From the NCBI GenBank assembly GCA_018052455.1, contig JAGPNE010000002.1, positions 1 through 64,000 of the forward strand: a stretch of DNA of 64,000 bases. Direction: 5' to 3'. Made by a program: the position numbers and the translations under genes. Numbering within the stretch: the first letter of the stretch is position 1; each line of letters begins with the position of its first letter. The DNA comes from Candidatus Fermentithermobacillaceae bacterium (GTDB taxonomy: Bacteria; Bacillota; Sulfobacillia; Fermentithermobacillales; Fermentithermobacillaceae). Below, piece after piece: positions 29,073-38,067 of this stretch. The notes under the pieces were generated by a model. It was not told the origin of the DNA. It was given only the letters and a program-made list of their open reading frames with translations, and did not search any database.

Positions 29073-29639
29073 ATGAAAAAGAGAAATTTAGTGTTAGGTT
29101 CGGTTGTGGTTCTAGCGGCACTCTTGGTAGTAGGTGGCACAATGGCTTGGTTCACAGCAGAAGCTGATCCAGTAGAGAATAAGTTCACCGCTGGAAAGGT
29201 TGAAATTGAACTGCATGATGAGTTTCCAGAAGACGGCATACCGAACGTAAACCCTGGTGATGAACATTCTAAGGTAGTGTACGTGAAAAACACAGGTACC
29301 ATACCCATATACGTTAGGGTTAAGTTGACACCTCAGTGGAGTGGCTTGCCAGAGGAGTTTACACCTAGCGATGAGGTTGTTACATATCCGATCGCCCAAG
29401 GAGCCAAATGGGTTTTGCATACAGACGGTTGGTATTACTTCACGGAGAGCGTCGCTGTTGAGTCAGAGACTGAGCACTTAATCGATAAGGTCATATTCGC
29501 TGGCAAGGATATGACCAACGAGTACCAGGGTGCAACGTTTACCTTGAAAGTAGAAGCCGAAGCGATCCAGGCAACTAATGGAGCGGCTGAAGGCGAATGG
29601 GGAATCAATCCGGAGTTACTTAGGCCAACAACTCCCTAA
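29073..29639 (+). CDS. SipW-dependent type signal peptide protein (TasA/camelysin-like), riboswitch-controlled
   Basis: The 188-residue protein has signal MKKRNLVLGSVVVLAALLVV followed by GGTMAWFTAEADPVENKFTAGKVEIEL, the hallmark N-terminus of SipW substrates. The mature domain contains NPGDEHSKVVYVKNTGTIPIYVRVKLTPQW and WVLHTDGWYYF, paralogous to the preceding gene product. It is the first gene after the second c-di-GMP riboswitch, so its level should follow c-di-GMP directly. It may be the main fibre subunit. No sipW peptidase gene is seen in the window. Confidence 0.86.
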   Translation: MKKRNLVLGSVVVLAALLVVGGTMAWFTAEADPVENKFTAGKVEIELHDEFPEDGIPNVNPGDEHSKVVYVKNTGTIPIYVRVKLTPQWSGLPEEFTPSDEVVTYPIAQGAKWVLHTDGWYYFTESVAVESETEHLIDKVIFAGKDMTNEYQGATFTLKVEAEAIQATNGAAEGEWGINPELLRPTTP

Positions 29640-29723
29640 CGGGATTCTAGGGCAGTTGCACTGAATTCTGACCTTTTGTTGGCCATTTGGTGTGGCATTT
29701 TGGATTCATGGATAAAGCGAAAA

Positions 29724-29850
29724 GGCCGCCGTCTATCAGCCTGCAGTTCTTTGCATGAGTACGTAGTCTGGCCTGTAGCGGTGGCCTGGTTTCATAGAGA
29801 AACTTGGGTCGCATACCGAAAGGATGTGCGACAACCAAGAAGAGTTGGTG
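29724..29850 (+). promoter_or_regulatory. Structured leader of the LPXTG protein gene (unclassified)
   Basis: Three helices can be drawn. GGCCGCCG (29724-29731) pairs with CGGTGGCC (29779-29786). GTCGCAT (29808-29814) pairs with GTGCGAC (29826-29832), capped by CC-GAAA-GG. ACCAA (29834-29838) pairs with TTGGT (29845-29849), covering the GGTGG ribosome site. It does not match a riboswitch class I know. The 216-base spacer holds no other gene. Confidence 0.4.
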
Positions 29851-29855
29851 GTCAT

Positions 29856-30650
29856 ATGGATCGAGCATCAAGATTATATAGGGCAATTGGGTGCTTCCTC
29901 CTAGTAGCAGGTGTGGTGTTTTCGCTTGTTCCTACTCGGGTCTACGCTCATCCAGCTGATCTGGAGCTCAGAGGAACGCATTTGGGCTTGGAACTCGTAC
30001 CTCCGGCTCCGGTTTCCAGACTGTTTGAGCTTTCCAACATGAGCCCTGGTGACTCTGAGGAAAAAGCTCTCACTATTAGGAACGGGTATTCGGAGTCTTT
30101 TACTCTATACATGACGGCGATCAGGGGAGACGCAGCGCAGGGGCCTAACGACCTTTTTGATGTCTTGCACGCGGTCGTGACGTTTAGGGGGACGCAATTT
30201 TACAATGGGCTCTTACGGGATTTTGCAACGTCGTCTACTTATCTGGGATTATTGGAGCCTGGCACTTCAGACAACCTAGTGGTCACGGTAAGTCTGCCTG
30301 GCCCTGGGACAGGCAATGACTACCAGGGTTGCAGTGCTTCAGTGCAATGGGTTTTTACTGCCGAATCCAAGGACCCTGAATTGCCGTATGAACCTCCTAC
30401 TGAACCTACCGAAGAAATACCCGAAGAAGAAGTCCCTCAGACTCCTCCTTCAGACGAACCAGAAACGTCCGATGACCAGGTTATAGAAGAACCGGGTGAA
30501 ATCACGGAAGAACTGCCTGAACCGATAGTACCGGGGGCCGGGCCTGTTCCCCTTCCCAAAACCGGTGAGATATCCCATTGGGTGTTCTATGGAGTAGGGG
30601 GAAGCATTACCCTATGTGGTGTTGCATTAGGATTCAGAAAAAAGGAATAG
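29856..30650 (+). CDS. LPXTG-anchored surface protein with TasA-like ectodomain
   Basis: From ATG 29856 the product is 264 residues. It has a signal peptide ending near VYA-HP, an ectodomain resembling the preceding fibre proteins (SPGDSEEKALTIRNGYSESFTLYMTAI, then VVTVSLPGPGTGNDYQG), a Pro/Glu-rich spacer (about 175-225) and a sorting signal LPKTGE with a hydrophobic segment and RKKE tail. A sortase should attach it to the wall, where it could serve as the base of a fibre. The frame extends 60 codons upstream, but that segment is not protein-like and overlaps the structured leader. A sortase gene follows. Confidence 0.87.
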   Translation: MDRASRLYRAIGCFLLVAGVVFSLVPTRVYAHPADLELRGTHLGLELVPPAPVSRLFELSNMSPGDSEEKALTIRNGYSESFTLYMTAIRGDAAQGPNDLFDVLHAVVTFRGTQFYNGLLRDFATSSTYLGLLEPGTSDNLVVTVSLPGPGTGNDYQGCSASVQWVFTAESKDPELPYEPPTEPTEEIPEEEVPQTPPSDEPETSDDQVIEEPGEITEELPEPIVPGAGPVPLPKTGEISHWVFYGVGGSITLCGVALGFRKKE

Positions 30651-30654
30651 AAAA

Positions 30655-30691
30655 ACAAAGCAGGGTTGAGTTATCCTGAGCCCTGCTTTGT
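30655..30691 (+). terminator. Hairpin between LPXTG gene and sortase gene
   Basis: An 11-bp perfect stem (acaaagcaggg 30655-30665 with ccctgctttgt 30681-30691) is followed by a weak T-tract (tgcaatctttt). It may attenuate transcription into the sortase gene. Confidence 0.6.
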
Positions 30692-30712
30692 TGCAATCTT
30701 TTGAGGGTGCCA

Positions 30713-31312
30713 ATGAGGAGAGCTGTTTCTAGTGTATTAATAGTCATTGGAGTGTTGGTGATCATCTTTCCCTCTCTTCGGGTCGTCTATTTTGAACGCA
30801 AACAGGACGATATCCTAGAAGCATGGGAAAGCCTTACGTGTCACCTGGAAGAAGACGCCTTCCATGAAGGATCTGAGGCTCAAGACTTCTGGGGAAGCAT
30901 CGAACTAGAAGATATAGATGGGATCTTGGAGATCGAGAGAATAGATCTCAAGGAACCCGTTTTCAAGGAAGTAACAGAGACCAACTTGTACGTGGGTGTT
31001 GCCAAGATCCAGACCGAATCCGAACTAGGTGCCATTGGCAACTATGCAATAGCAGGGCACAGAAACCGCACCTACGGCAAACATTTCAACAGGTTGGGAG
31101 AGCTTGAGAAAGGTGACCTGATAAAGGTCTCATGTGCTGAGGAACTGTACACCTACGAAGTATACGAAGTGCTCATCGTTAAGGCAGAAGACAGCTGGGT
31201 TATACAGGGAAACGGAAAAGATAGCCTAATTACCCTAGTCACATGCGACTACAGCGTGAAGCCTACAGGTAGGCTTGTGGTAAGAGCTAAGAGTATTGAA
31301 CAGGGGCACTAA
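30713..31312 (+). CDS. Sortase (class D-like)
   Basis: Sortases cleave LPXTG-type signals and join proteins to cell wall or to each other. The 199-residue protein has one N-terminal membrane segment (SVLIVIGVLVIIFPSL). The catalytic His lies in IAGHRNRTYGKHF (about 120), the catalytic Cys in TLVTCDYSVKPTGRLVVRA (about 180), and the Arg in that same segment. The length and TLVTCDY motif suggest class D. ATG 30713 is five bases after GAGGG. The adjacent LPKTGE protein is the obvious substrate. Confidence 0.92.
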   Translation: MRRAVSSVLIVIGVLVIIFPSLRVVYFERKQDDILEAWESLTCHLEEDAFHEGSEAQDFWGSIELEDIDGILEIERIDLKEPVFKEVTETNLYVGVAKIQTESELGAIGNYAIAGHRNRTYGKHFNRLGELEKGDLIKVSCAEELYTYEVYEVLIVKAEDSWVIQGNGKDSLITLVTCDYSVKPTGRLVVRAKSIEQGH

Positions 31313-31388
31313 TGCGCAAAGAGGAAATGCTGATCCGCCATGAAGAAACCGTCGCAATGAGAAGATGCCAATGTGAAGCGATATGATA

Positions 31389-31415
31389 GGCAGGCCGGAA
31401 GAAGCACGGCCCGCC
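31389..31415 (+). terminator. Terminator hairpin downstream of sortase
   Basis: An 8-bp GC-rich stem (ggcaggcc 31389-31396 with ggcccgcc 31408-31415) is followed by CTTTTCC on the plus strand. It lies between the convergent sortase and carboxypeptidase genes and may serve both. Confidence 0.6.
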
Positions 31416-31448
31416 CTTTTCCATGAGACTATTTTGTCCTTTACCCGC

Positions 31449-32885
31449 CTATTTCGTAGGATCTTTGCCCATAATAAAGGTGTATATGTCATCACACACG
31501 GCCTTAATGTTCTCCTCACCCAAGTATGCCATGTGACCAGACTCATAGCCCTTTACGAAAACGCGATCCATAGGTAGACCAGAATGGTTCAGAGTATAGT
31601 ACAATATGCCGATCTGAGTGCAGATATCATACCAACCATTGACGAAGAATGTTCGCATAGTGGGCGTCCGACGCATAGCCGAGCTGAGGCTCTCCGAGGT
31701 ATTTCGGCCCTTGATATCATTGTTCCAACTAGACCACAGAGAGTGAGAATTGACAAAGTTGCGGTCTGTTTTGATACCCAGCATAGGGAAAACTTCACCG
31801 CAGAGCACTGACTGGAAGAACGAGTTGTACTTTCCTTCCGCCGGGTCGTCGTGTACTCCCCACTTCTGCTCATCTAACAACGGCGTGTACAGAGGCCGAG
31901 TAATCCTGCCGTCCAAACGAGCCACGGAACGGCCTTTATGGCGTATGACTTCGCTGCGATACTCTACGTCCTCCAGAACTAGCGCACGCTTATCCAAGTA
32001 CTCACGGGAAACCCCAGTATAGTACATAACACGTTCGATTACGTGCTCCCTAGCTTCTCCTTTCAAGGATTCTCCTTGATACAAGGCCAGGAGGTACTCG
32101 GTATCAGCAAATTCTTTGGCTTCGGCTACGAATTCCTCGACCGTCTGGTTGGAAGGATGATTATGGTACCAGTTGACTGCGGCAAGAGTGGGGAAGGCCA
32201 AGACAGCCGAGTAGACAGGGGGTTTATCCCCGAAGTGTTTGCCAACAGTGACTGTGTTTCCGATCATAACCAGACCGTCAAAGGTGACGCTGTATGCACG
32301 GTCCGAGCCTGAGAGAGACCCCATACCAGCGACGGTGCTAGCCCTGGTGCAACCATAGCTTTCTCCTATCAGGTACTTGGGACTTTCCCAGCGGTTATAG
32401 CGGGCCAACCAGCTCTGTACGAAAGTGAGAAAGGCTTCGGCATCCGGTTCTATGCCGTAGAACATATCCTTTTTGGATTCGTCGAGCAAACGGCCAAAAC
32501 CTGTGCCCACTGGATCCACCAGGACTAGGTCGGCGATATCTAATAGGCATTGTTCATTATCGCAGTATTCATAAGGAGGGAGTGGAAGGCAATCGTCGTC
32601 AACTTCACCATATTTTACTCGCTTTGGACCCAAGAAACCGACGTGCACCATCATAGAAGAAGTGCCAGGACCACCGTTAAAGCCGAACATAACGGGGCGG
32701 GATTTCAGATCTTCAACGTCGGAACGGAAATATGAATACGAAAATATCGAAGCAATGGGTTTTCCTTCATCGTCATAAAACACGTTGTCTTCGCTTACGG
32801 TGTGGTAGGGTATTTTGACGCCGCGTAAGTTGATACTTCCTTCTCCGACAAAGCGAGAAGGGGTAAAGATATCTGTTTTGAGCAT
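31449..32885 (-). CDS. Serine carboxypeptidase-like peptidase, family S10
   Basis: The 478-residue protein has the S10 layout: the oxyanion-region motif FNGGPGTSSM, the nucleophile in IGESYGC (about Ser176), Asp in NGWYDICT (about 418) and His in ESGHMAY (about 450). DPVGTGFG is also conserved. Most S10 enzymes are secreted, but no signal peptide is visible, so it may act in the cytoplasm on peptides. SD AGGGAGGAG precedes the ATG. It is transcribed towards the sortase locus and looks like an independent gene. Confidence 0.9.
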   Translation of the reverse strand: MLKTDIFTPSRFVGEGSINLRGVKIPYHTVSEDNVFYDDEGKPIASIFSYSYFRSDVEDLKSRPVMFGFNGGPGTSSMMVHVGFLGPKRVKYGEVDDDCLPLPPYEYCDNEQCLLDIADLVLVDPVGTGFGRLLDESKKDMFYGIEPDAEAFLTFVQSWLARYNRWESPKYLIGESYGCTRASTVAGMGSLSGSDRAYSVTFDGLVMIGNTVTVGKHFGDKPPVYSAVLAFPTLAAVNWYHNHPSNQTVEEFVAEAKEFADTEYLLALYQGESLKGEAREHVIERVMYYTGVSREYLDKRALVLEDVEYRSEVIRHKGRSVARLDGRITRPLYTPLLDEQKWGVHDDPAEGKYNSFFQSVLCGEVFPMLGIKTDRNFVNSHSLWSSWNNDIKGRNTSESLSSAMRRTPTMRTFFVNGWYDICTQIGILYYTLNHSGLPMDRVFVKGYESGHMAYLGEENIKAVCDDIYTFIMGKDPTK

Positions 32886-33363
32886 TAATTACTCCTCCCT
32901 AAAGTATGGATTGATACAACGCCATTAAGACTTCAGCATAGGTCAATGAGAATCCTGTCTGAATTGGGGCTCGGTGGCTATTTATTGCTAAATGGTGCTG
33001 AGAAATTGGCTCCAACGCCTCTTATATCTCGATAGACAGTTTTTCTGTGACTGCCGTGTTTTCGTTGTGTACGAGAAGCCAAAGGGCCTTGGGATTTTGA
33101 AGAAATCGCGGTATCCTATATTGTGGATGCCTAGTAATTTGGTAGAATAGAATCAGGCGGGTGCTCAGAAATGGAAAAGCTTGGATCAAGTCCTTGCGGC
33201 AAAGAAAGAGACTGATAAGTATCAAATATGGCGAATTTGTGCGGCCCCTTTGCCGTCACTTGAGATACAATTAGAGTAGGAGCAATATGACCGAGCTTAG
33301 ACTTTGACATAAAATCTTACGCGATAAATGTCGACCGAAAAATCGAAATAAAGGAGGAGGCTT
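32886..33363. other. Intergenic region, nothing recognised
   Basis: About 480 bases between divergent genes. A TTGACA box near 33307 lies upstream of the lipoprotein gene but has no good -10. A strong SD AAAGGAGG sits just before the ATG at 33364. No RNA or gene was recognised. Confidence 0.5.
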
Positions 33364-34011
33364 ATGTCAGCCAAAACGCTTCGGACCATCACCTCGATTT
33401 TTGTCCTCTGCGCAATGGCGGTATCCGTATCCGGGTGCTCTGCGACTAAGCATGTTCGCCTGAGCGAGGATGATATCCCCGTAGGAGTTCAAGAACTAGT
33501 TAAACAATGTGCTGATCCTGCTGTTTTTCAAATCAATAATGTGGAGTATTACGTATTTGAACCTGAAGATGATGGATATTTCCTTATTGCCTTTGCCGAG
33601 GCGGATCTAGTACGCCATAACGACCATCACGACGAGTTTCTAGTGTTTGGTCTGGTAAAAGAGTCTGTTGATGAGGAAGGTAACCAAGTATGGACAGGTG
33701 ATCTGTGTGCCGGGGGCGGTTACACTTGCTCATGTGAAAAAGGCGCGTTGAGCGCCGTGTTTTCAAGAGATGATTTCTGCGCCCAAGCTGGGTGCAAATA
33801 CAGTGCGGGTTGGGTGAAAGACTCAAAGGTATCCAAGATTGAAGTTATTAGCCCTCAAGGCGAAACAGTAACGGCCAGGATGAAGAATGGGTTTTGGTGG
33901 GCAGGCCCTTACGATTGGGGAAGAGATTTCTCAAAAAGCAGGGTGGTTGCTTACAACAAGGCGGGAGAGGTCCTGCACGACGTGGATCTGATGAGTTTGT
34001 GGTCTTTGTAA
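33364..34011 (+). CDS. Hypothetical lipoprotein
   Basis: The 215-residue product has a lipoprotein signal with lipobox VSGC (Cys at about residue 25), so it should be anchored on the outer face of the membrane. I do not recognise the family. The mature part is acidic and has several Cys residues (CAGGGYTCSCEKG, FCAQAGC), and a Trp-rich end (NGFWWAGPYDWGRDF). The ribosome site AAAGGAGG is excellent. It stands alone between a divergent peptidase and the thiamine operon, so context gives no function. Confidence 0.75.
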   Translation: MSAKTLRTITSIFVLCAMAVSVSGCSATKHVRLSEDDIPVGVQELVKQCADPAVFQINNVEYYVFEPEDDGYFLIAFAEADLVRHNDHHDEFLVFGLVKESVDEEGNQVWTGDLCAGGGYTCSCEKGALSAVFSRDDFCAQAGCKYSAGWVKDSKVSKIEVISPQGETVTARMKNGFWWAGPYDWGRDFSKSRVVAYNKAGEVLHDVDLMSLWSL

Positions 34012-34099
34012 TCTCTAGACCAGCTTGGGTGATTGTATTTGCATGGGTTTGACATTCAAGATATTGTGTGATTGACTTGAGTCGATGACAACTAAATAA

Positions 34100-34200
34100 G
34101 CGATGAGCATTTGCGGGGGAACTCCTAGGAGTTGAGAAGGTAGAACCTTACCCTTTGAACCTGTTGGTCAATACCATCGTAGGGAAGCAAACTAGCTGAG
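34100..34200 (+). promoter_or_regulatory. TPP riboswitch (THI element)
   Basis: The conserved THI pieces are present in order: GCGGGGGAACTCC, GAGTTGAGAAGG, ACCCTTTGAACCTG and GTAGGGAAGC. A terminator hairpin follows directly, and the thiD-C-M-E genes lie downstream. TPP binding should favour termination. Confidence 0.95.
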
Positions 34201-34214
34201 CGTTTGAACTTTAG

Positions 34215-34247
34215 AAGGTGCTCTTCCAATACGAAGGCACCTTTTTT
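34215..34247 (+). terminator. Riboswitch-controlled terminator of the thiamine operon
   Basis: The stem AAGGTGC (34215-34221) with GCACCTT (34237-34243) runs into a six-base T-tract. Its place right after the TPP aptamer makes it the likely expression platform. Confidence 0.85.
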
Positions 34248-34410
34248 GTTGTTAGGTAGTAAAAGACACGGACGTGAAATTGTGTTCGGCTACCTAAGAA
34301 AGTTCTTGAGAACAAAGACAGCATATGTGCGCTCAATGCCACGTTACCTCCAAGACCCGAGAAAGCTCACCAGCAAGGCGGTCCAAACCGCAAAGGAGGT
34401 GACGACACTA

Positions 34411-35214
34411 ATGAAGAAAGTCCTGACTATTGCCGGGTCTGATTGCAGCGGAGGCGCAGGAGTTCAGGCCGACCTCAAAACTTTTTCTGCCCATGGTCTG
34501 TACGGTATGAGCGTCATAGTTTCTGTAGTGGCTGAAAACACTGTTAGGGTAATTGACATAGAAGACGTGAGCCCGCAGGTGATACAAAGCCAGATAGACG
34601 CCGTATTTGAAGACATTAGTCCCGATGCCGTGAAGATAGGCATGCTTTCAAATGCAAAAGCCATGGAAGCTGTGGTAGAGAAACTTGAGGAATACAGACC
34701 TGGGAACGTTGTCCTAGATCCAGTCATGTATGCAAAAAATGGACATCCTCTTATGGCGAAAGATGCCATAGACACCTTGATAGCCAAGGTTCTACCTCTG
34801 GCAGACGTCCTTACCCCAAATCTCCTAGAAGCGGAGAAAATAACAGGTGTGTATATAGAGACTGTTCATGACATGGAGAAGGCGGCAGAAGCCATATACC
34901 ATCTCGGAGTTAAATATCCTTTGGTAAAAGGCGGTCATCTGGAAGGGGACGCAATAGATGTCCTTTACGACGGTAAAGAATTCACTTACTTTGCTTCAGA
35001 GCGCATAGAAACAAAGAACACCCACGGGACAGGCTGCACCTATTCTTCGGCCATAGCTTCTAACTTGGCTCTGGGCTTTGACGTAAAAGAAGCGGTAAGG
35101 AGAGGGAAGAAGTACATTACAGAAGCCATTAGATGTTCGGTGGACATTGGCAAGGGCCATGGCCCTGTCAATCACTTCTATCAGTTCGCGGAAATCTTTG
35201 AAAGGAAGTATTGA
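34411..35214 (+). CDS. thiD: Hydroxymethylpyrimidine / phosphomethylpyrimidine kinase
   Basis: ThiD phosphorylates HMP and HMP-P in thiamine synthesis. The 267-residue ribokinase-like protein has [61 protein letters not shown] and the catalytic [18 protein letters not shown] 34411 follows GGAGGTG by nine bases. The frame is open farther up, but that stretch overlaps the terminator and is not family-like. It is the first gene after the TPP riboswitch. Confidence 0.95.
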   Translation: MKKVLTIAGSDCSGGAGVQADLKTFSAHGLYGMSVIVSVVAENTVRVIDIEDVSPQVIQSQIDAVFEDISPDAVKIGMLSNAKAMEAVVEKLEEYRPGNVVLDPVMYAKNGHPLMAKDAIDTLIAKVLPLADVLTPNLLEAEKITGVYIETVHDMEKAAEAIYHLGVKYPLVKGGHLEGDAIDVLYDGKEFTYFASERIETKNTHGTGCTYSSAIASNLALGFDVKEAVRRGKKYITEAIRCSVDIGKGHGPVNHFYQFAEIFERKY

Positions 35215-35218
35215 GCAT

Positions 35219-36511
35219 ATGACATACAAGACCCAAATGGAAGCGTCGAGAAAAGGTATAGTGACCCGGGAGATGAAGGAAGTTGCCCACCATGAAGGCA
35301 TGGATCTCCAAGACTTGTTGTCCTTGGTGTCATCGGGACAGGTGGTCATACCTGCGAATGTAAAACACAAATCCCTTGAACCCAAAGGGATAGGTGCAGG
35401 TCTTAGAACCAAGATCAACGTTAACTTGGGAGTTTCAGGAGACTGTGCCGACTATTCTGAGGAAATGGAAAAGGCCAATCTGGCTATTAGATGCGGTGCT
35501 GAATCTATTATGGACCTTAGCAATTACGGAAAGACCAGAGACTTTAGAACAACTTTGATAAATATGTCCCCTGCAATTATAGGTACAGTCCCTATCTACG
35601 ATGCAATAGGCTACTGCTCAAAGGATCTCAAAGATATTACTGGAAAAGAGTTTCTAGATGTTGTGGCCTCCCATGCCAAAGAGGGCGTCGACTTCATGAC
35701 TATCCACGCAGGGGTAAACAAAAGGGTGGTGGAACTATTTGACCAAAAGAAGCGCCGCATGAATATGGTTTCCCGAGGCGGTTCCCTTACACTTGCCTGG
35801 ATGAAGATGACAGGGAAGGAAAACCCATTTTACGAGTATTTTGACGATCTTTTAGATATTCTGCGCGAATATGATGTGACTATTAGCCTAGGTGACGGCT
35901 TTAGGCCAGGGTGCATCCATGATTCTACAGATGCTTTCCAGGTGTCTGAGCTTGTGGAGCTGGGACGTCTGGTTGAAAGGGCTTGGGGAAAGAATGTGCA
36001 GGTAATGGTAGAAGGACCTGGACACATGGCCCTGGATGAGATTTCTGCCAATGTCAAACTACAAAAAAGATTGTGTCACCAAGCTCCTTTCTACGTATTA
36101 GGACCAATTGTTACAGATATTGCTCCTGGATATGACCACATTACTTCTGCCATAGGAGGAAGTATAGCGGCAGCCAGCGGCGCGGATTTTCTGTGTTACG
36201 TAACCCCTGCAGAGCATCTTAGGTTACCAGATCTCCAAGATGTGAAGGAAGGGATCATGGCAGCCAAAATCGCCGCCCACGCAGGTGACATTGTAAAAGG
36301 AGTAGAAGGCGCCAGAGATATGGATAACAAGATGTCAGATGCCAGAGGCGCTTTGGATTGGGATGCCATGTTGGAACTGGCCTTGGACAAAGAGAAGGCC
36401 CAAGCGTATCGACAAAGCGTATCTCTTGAAGATACCAGGACCTGTTCCATGTGCGGGAAAATGTGTGCAGTTCTAACTACGAAGAAAGTCCTAGAAGACC
36501 TAGATCTGTGA
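35219..36511 (+). CDS. thiC: Phosphomethylpyrimidine synthase (short form)
   Basis: ThiC is a radical-SAM enzyme that turns AIR into HMP-P. The 430-residue protein has [68 protein letters not shown] and [20 protein letters not shown]. The iron-sulfur motif reads CSMCGKMC, that is CX2CX3C, whereas the E. coli-type enzyme has CX2CX4C. From memory this shorter motif is normal in the short clostridial type. ATG 35219 is four bases after the thiD stop. Confidence 0.95.
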   Translation: MTYKTQMEASRKGIVTREMKEVAHHEGMDLQDLLSLVSSGQVVIPANVKHKSLEPKGIGAGLRTKINVNLGVSGDCADYSEEMEKANLAIRCGAESIMDLSNYGKTRDFRTTLINMSPAIIGTVPIYDAIGYCSKDLKDITGKEFLDVVASHAKEGVDFMTIHAGVNKRVVELFDQKKRRMNMVSRGGSLTLAWMKMTGKENPFYEYFDDLLDILREYDVTISLGDGFRPGCIHDSTDAFQVSELVELGRLVERAWGKNVQVMVEGPGHMALDEISANVKLQKRLCHQAPFYVLGPIVTDIAPGYDHITSAIGGSIAAASGADFLCYVTPAEHLRLPDLQDVKEGIMAAKIAAHAGDIVKGVEGARDMDNKMSDARGALDWDAMLELALDKEKAQAYRQSVSLEDTRTCSMCGKMCAVLTTKKVLEDLDL

Positions 36512-36528
36512 AGAGGGAGGATGCTGAT

Positions 36529-37362
36529 TTGAACTTAGCAATAGATGACATATGCCAAATCCTCGATAAGGTTCGTTTCCAAAAACCCCTTATACACCAT
36601 ATTACTAACTACGTGACTGTTAACGACTGCGCCAACATGGTTCTGGCAATTGGCGCATCGCCAATAATGGCTGATGATATAAACGAGGTGGAAGATATAA
36701 CTTCGATATCTTCTGCTTTGGTCCTAAACATAGGCACCTTGAACCAAAGGACAATAGAATCAATGATAACGGCTGGAAAGAAGGCCAACGCAATTGGCAT
36801 TCCAGTCATTTTCGATCCGGTAGGCGCCGGCGCTTCGCAACTTAGGAGCGAAACTACTGAGAAGATCATAGACCAGGTCAAGGTAGCAGTCTTAAGGGGC
36901 AATATGTCCGAGATAGGGTTTGTGGCCGGCTTGGATTCAAAGACAAAAGGAGTGGACGTGTCAGAAACTGACAAGAATATGAGCCTTGCTTCAGCGGTCC
37001 AAATTGCCAATAAGGCGGCTAAAAAGCTGGAGTGCATAGTTGCAGTAACAGGGGCTACTGACGTCATAACAGACGGAAGGGGTACAGTATTTGTTGAAAA
37101 CGGAAATAAGCATTTATCTAACGTGACAGGAACCGGTTGTATGTGCACATCTTTGGTGGCTTCTTTTTGCGGAGCCTCGGGCCCGGGCGATCTCTTTTCA
37201 GGGTGCGTAGGGGGCATATGTGCCATGGGAATATGCGGCGAGATGGCGTACGAAAACGCAGGTACATTCGGTTACGGGAGTTTTCACATGGCCATTATAG
37301 ATGCAGCCAGCAAATTGACTTCTGAAACCATGGCTAGGAGGGCGAAAATCAGTGAAGCCTAA
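36529..37362 (+). CDS. thiM: Hydroxyethylthiazole kinase
   Basis: ThiM phosphorylates thiazole alcohol in the salvage branch. The protein has PLIHHITNYVTVNDCANM, GASPIMADD, VFDPVGAGASQLR-like IFDPVGAGASQLR, LRGNMSEI and the catalytic VTGTGCMCTSLVASF. TTG 36529 with AGGGAGG eight bases upstream gives the normal 277 residues and lies after the thiC stop. The in-frame ATG at 36451 would overlap thiC by 60 bases. The end overlaps thiE by 11 bases. Confidence 0.94.
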   Translation: MNLAIDDICQILDKVRFQKPLIHHITNYVTVNDCANMVLAIGASPIMADDINEVEDITSISSALVLNIGTLNQRTIESMITAGKKANAIGIPVIFDPVGAGASQLRSETTEKIIDQVKVAVLRGNMSEIGFVAGLDSKTKGVDVSETDKNMSLASAVQIANKAAKKLECIVAVTGATDVITDGRGTVFVENGNKHLSNVTGTGCMCTSLVASFCGASGPGDLFSGCVGGICAMGICGEMAYENAGTFGYGSFHMAIIDAASKLTSETMARRAKISEA

Positions 37363-38005
37363 GGCAGATCTCAGCTTGTATTTGGTTACCGATAGGGACC
37401 TTATGACTACCTCCACGTTAGAAGAAGCGGTAGAACAAGCCATATCCGGAGGGGTCACCTTGGTTCAATTGCGGGAGAAGAAGGCGTCTTCTCGAGAGTT
37501 TTACGAGTTGGCTGTAAGGGTTAAGGCGGTAACTGACAAGCACAAAATACCCTTGATAATAAACGACAGGGCCGATATTGCCTTGGGAGCGCATGCTTCG
37601 GGAGTGCATGTGGGCCAGTCTGATATCCCTGCAGAGATAGCGAGAGAAATCATGGGAGATGACAAAATAGTAGGTGTTTCTGTATCCAATGTGAAAGAAG
37701 CTGTAGAAGCCCAAGAAGGCGGAGCTGACTATTTGGGCGTAGGCCCAATGTTCCCTACTGATACTAAGAAAGGCGCTGAAACTGTCTCCCTTGAGGAACT
37801 TACCAAGATAAGGGAGGCGGTAACCATACCCATAGTGGTAATAGGCGGCATAAACGAGAATACTATTCCTAGATTTGAGGGGATAGATATACAAGGAATA
37901 GCTGTAGTGTCTGCCATAATGGGAGCCGAGGATGTTGCGGGAAAAGCTCGGAGGCTCAAAGAGATGTTTCAAGGAAATATTCTTGAAGATTTGGAATCAA
38001 ACTAA
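37352..38005 (+). CDS. thiE: Thiamine-phosphate synthase
   Basis: ThiE joins HMP-PP and thiazole phosphate. The 217-residue TIM barrel shows LYLVTDRDL, GGVTLVQLREK, LIINDRADIALGAHASGVHVGQ, VGVSVSN, YLGVGPMFPTDTKKGA and VVIGGINENT. The GTG start lies nine bases after AGGAGGG and overlaps thiM. No thiamine-phosphate kinase gene follows; the next gene encodes a HAD phosphatase. Confidence 0.95.
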   Translation: MKPKADLSLYLVTDRDLMTTSTLEEAVEQAISGGVTLVQLREKKASSREFYELAVRVKAVTDKHKIPLIINDRADIALGAHASGVHVGQSDIPAEIAREIMGDDKIVGVSVSNVKEAVEAQEGGADYLGVGPMFPTDTKKGAETVSLEELTKIREAVTIPIVVIGGINENTIPRFEGIDIQGIAVVSAIMGAEDVAGKARRLKEMFQGNILEDLESN

Positions 38006-38067
38006 AGGCAGATCAGTGTTAATCTAGTGATGCAAAGGAAGAGTTTAAGGATGGGGAGGACGCAGGC

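Noticed and set aside
35219-36511. ThiC iron-sulfur motif CX2CX3C as a defect
   Set aside because: It differs from the E. coli-type motif, but as I recall it is normal for the short clostridial/archaeal form, so not treated as damage.
36609-37226. 205-codon minus-strand frame within thiM
   Set aside because: Antisense to a gene with clear ThiM motifs; composition is that of a shadow frame.
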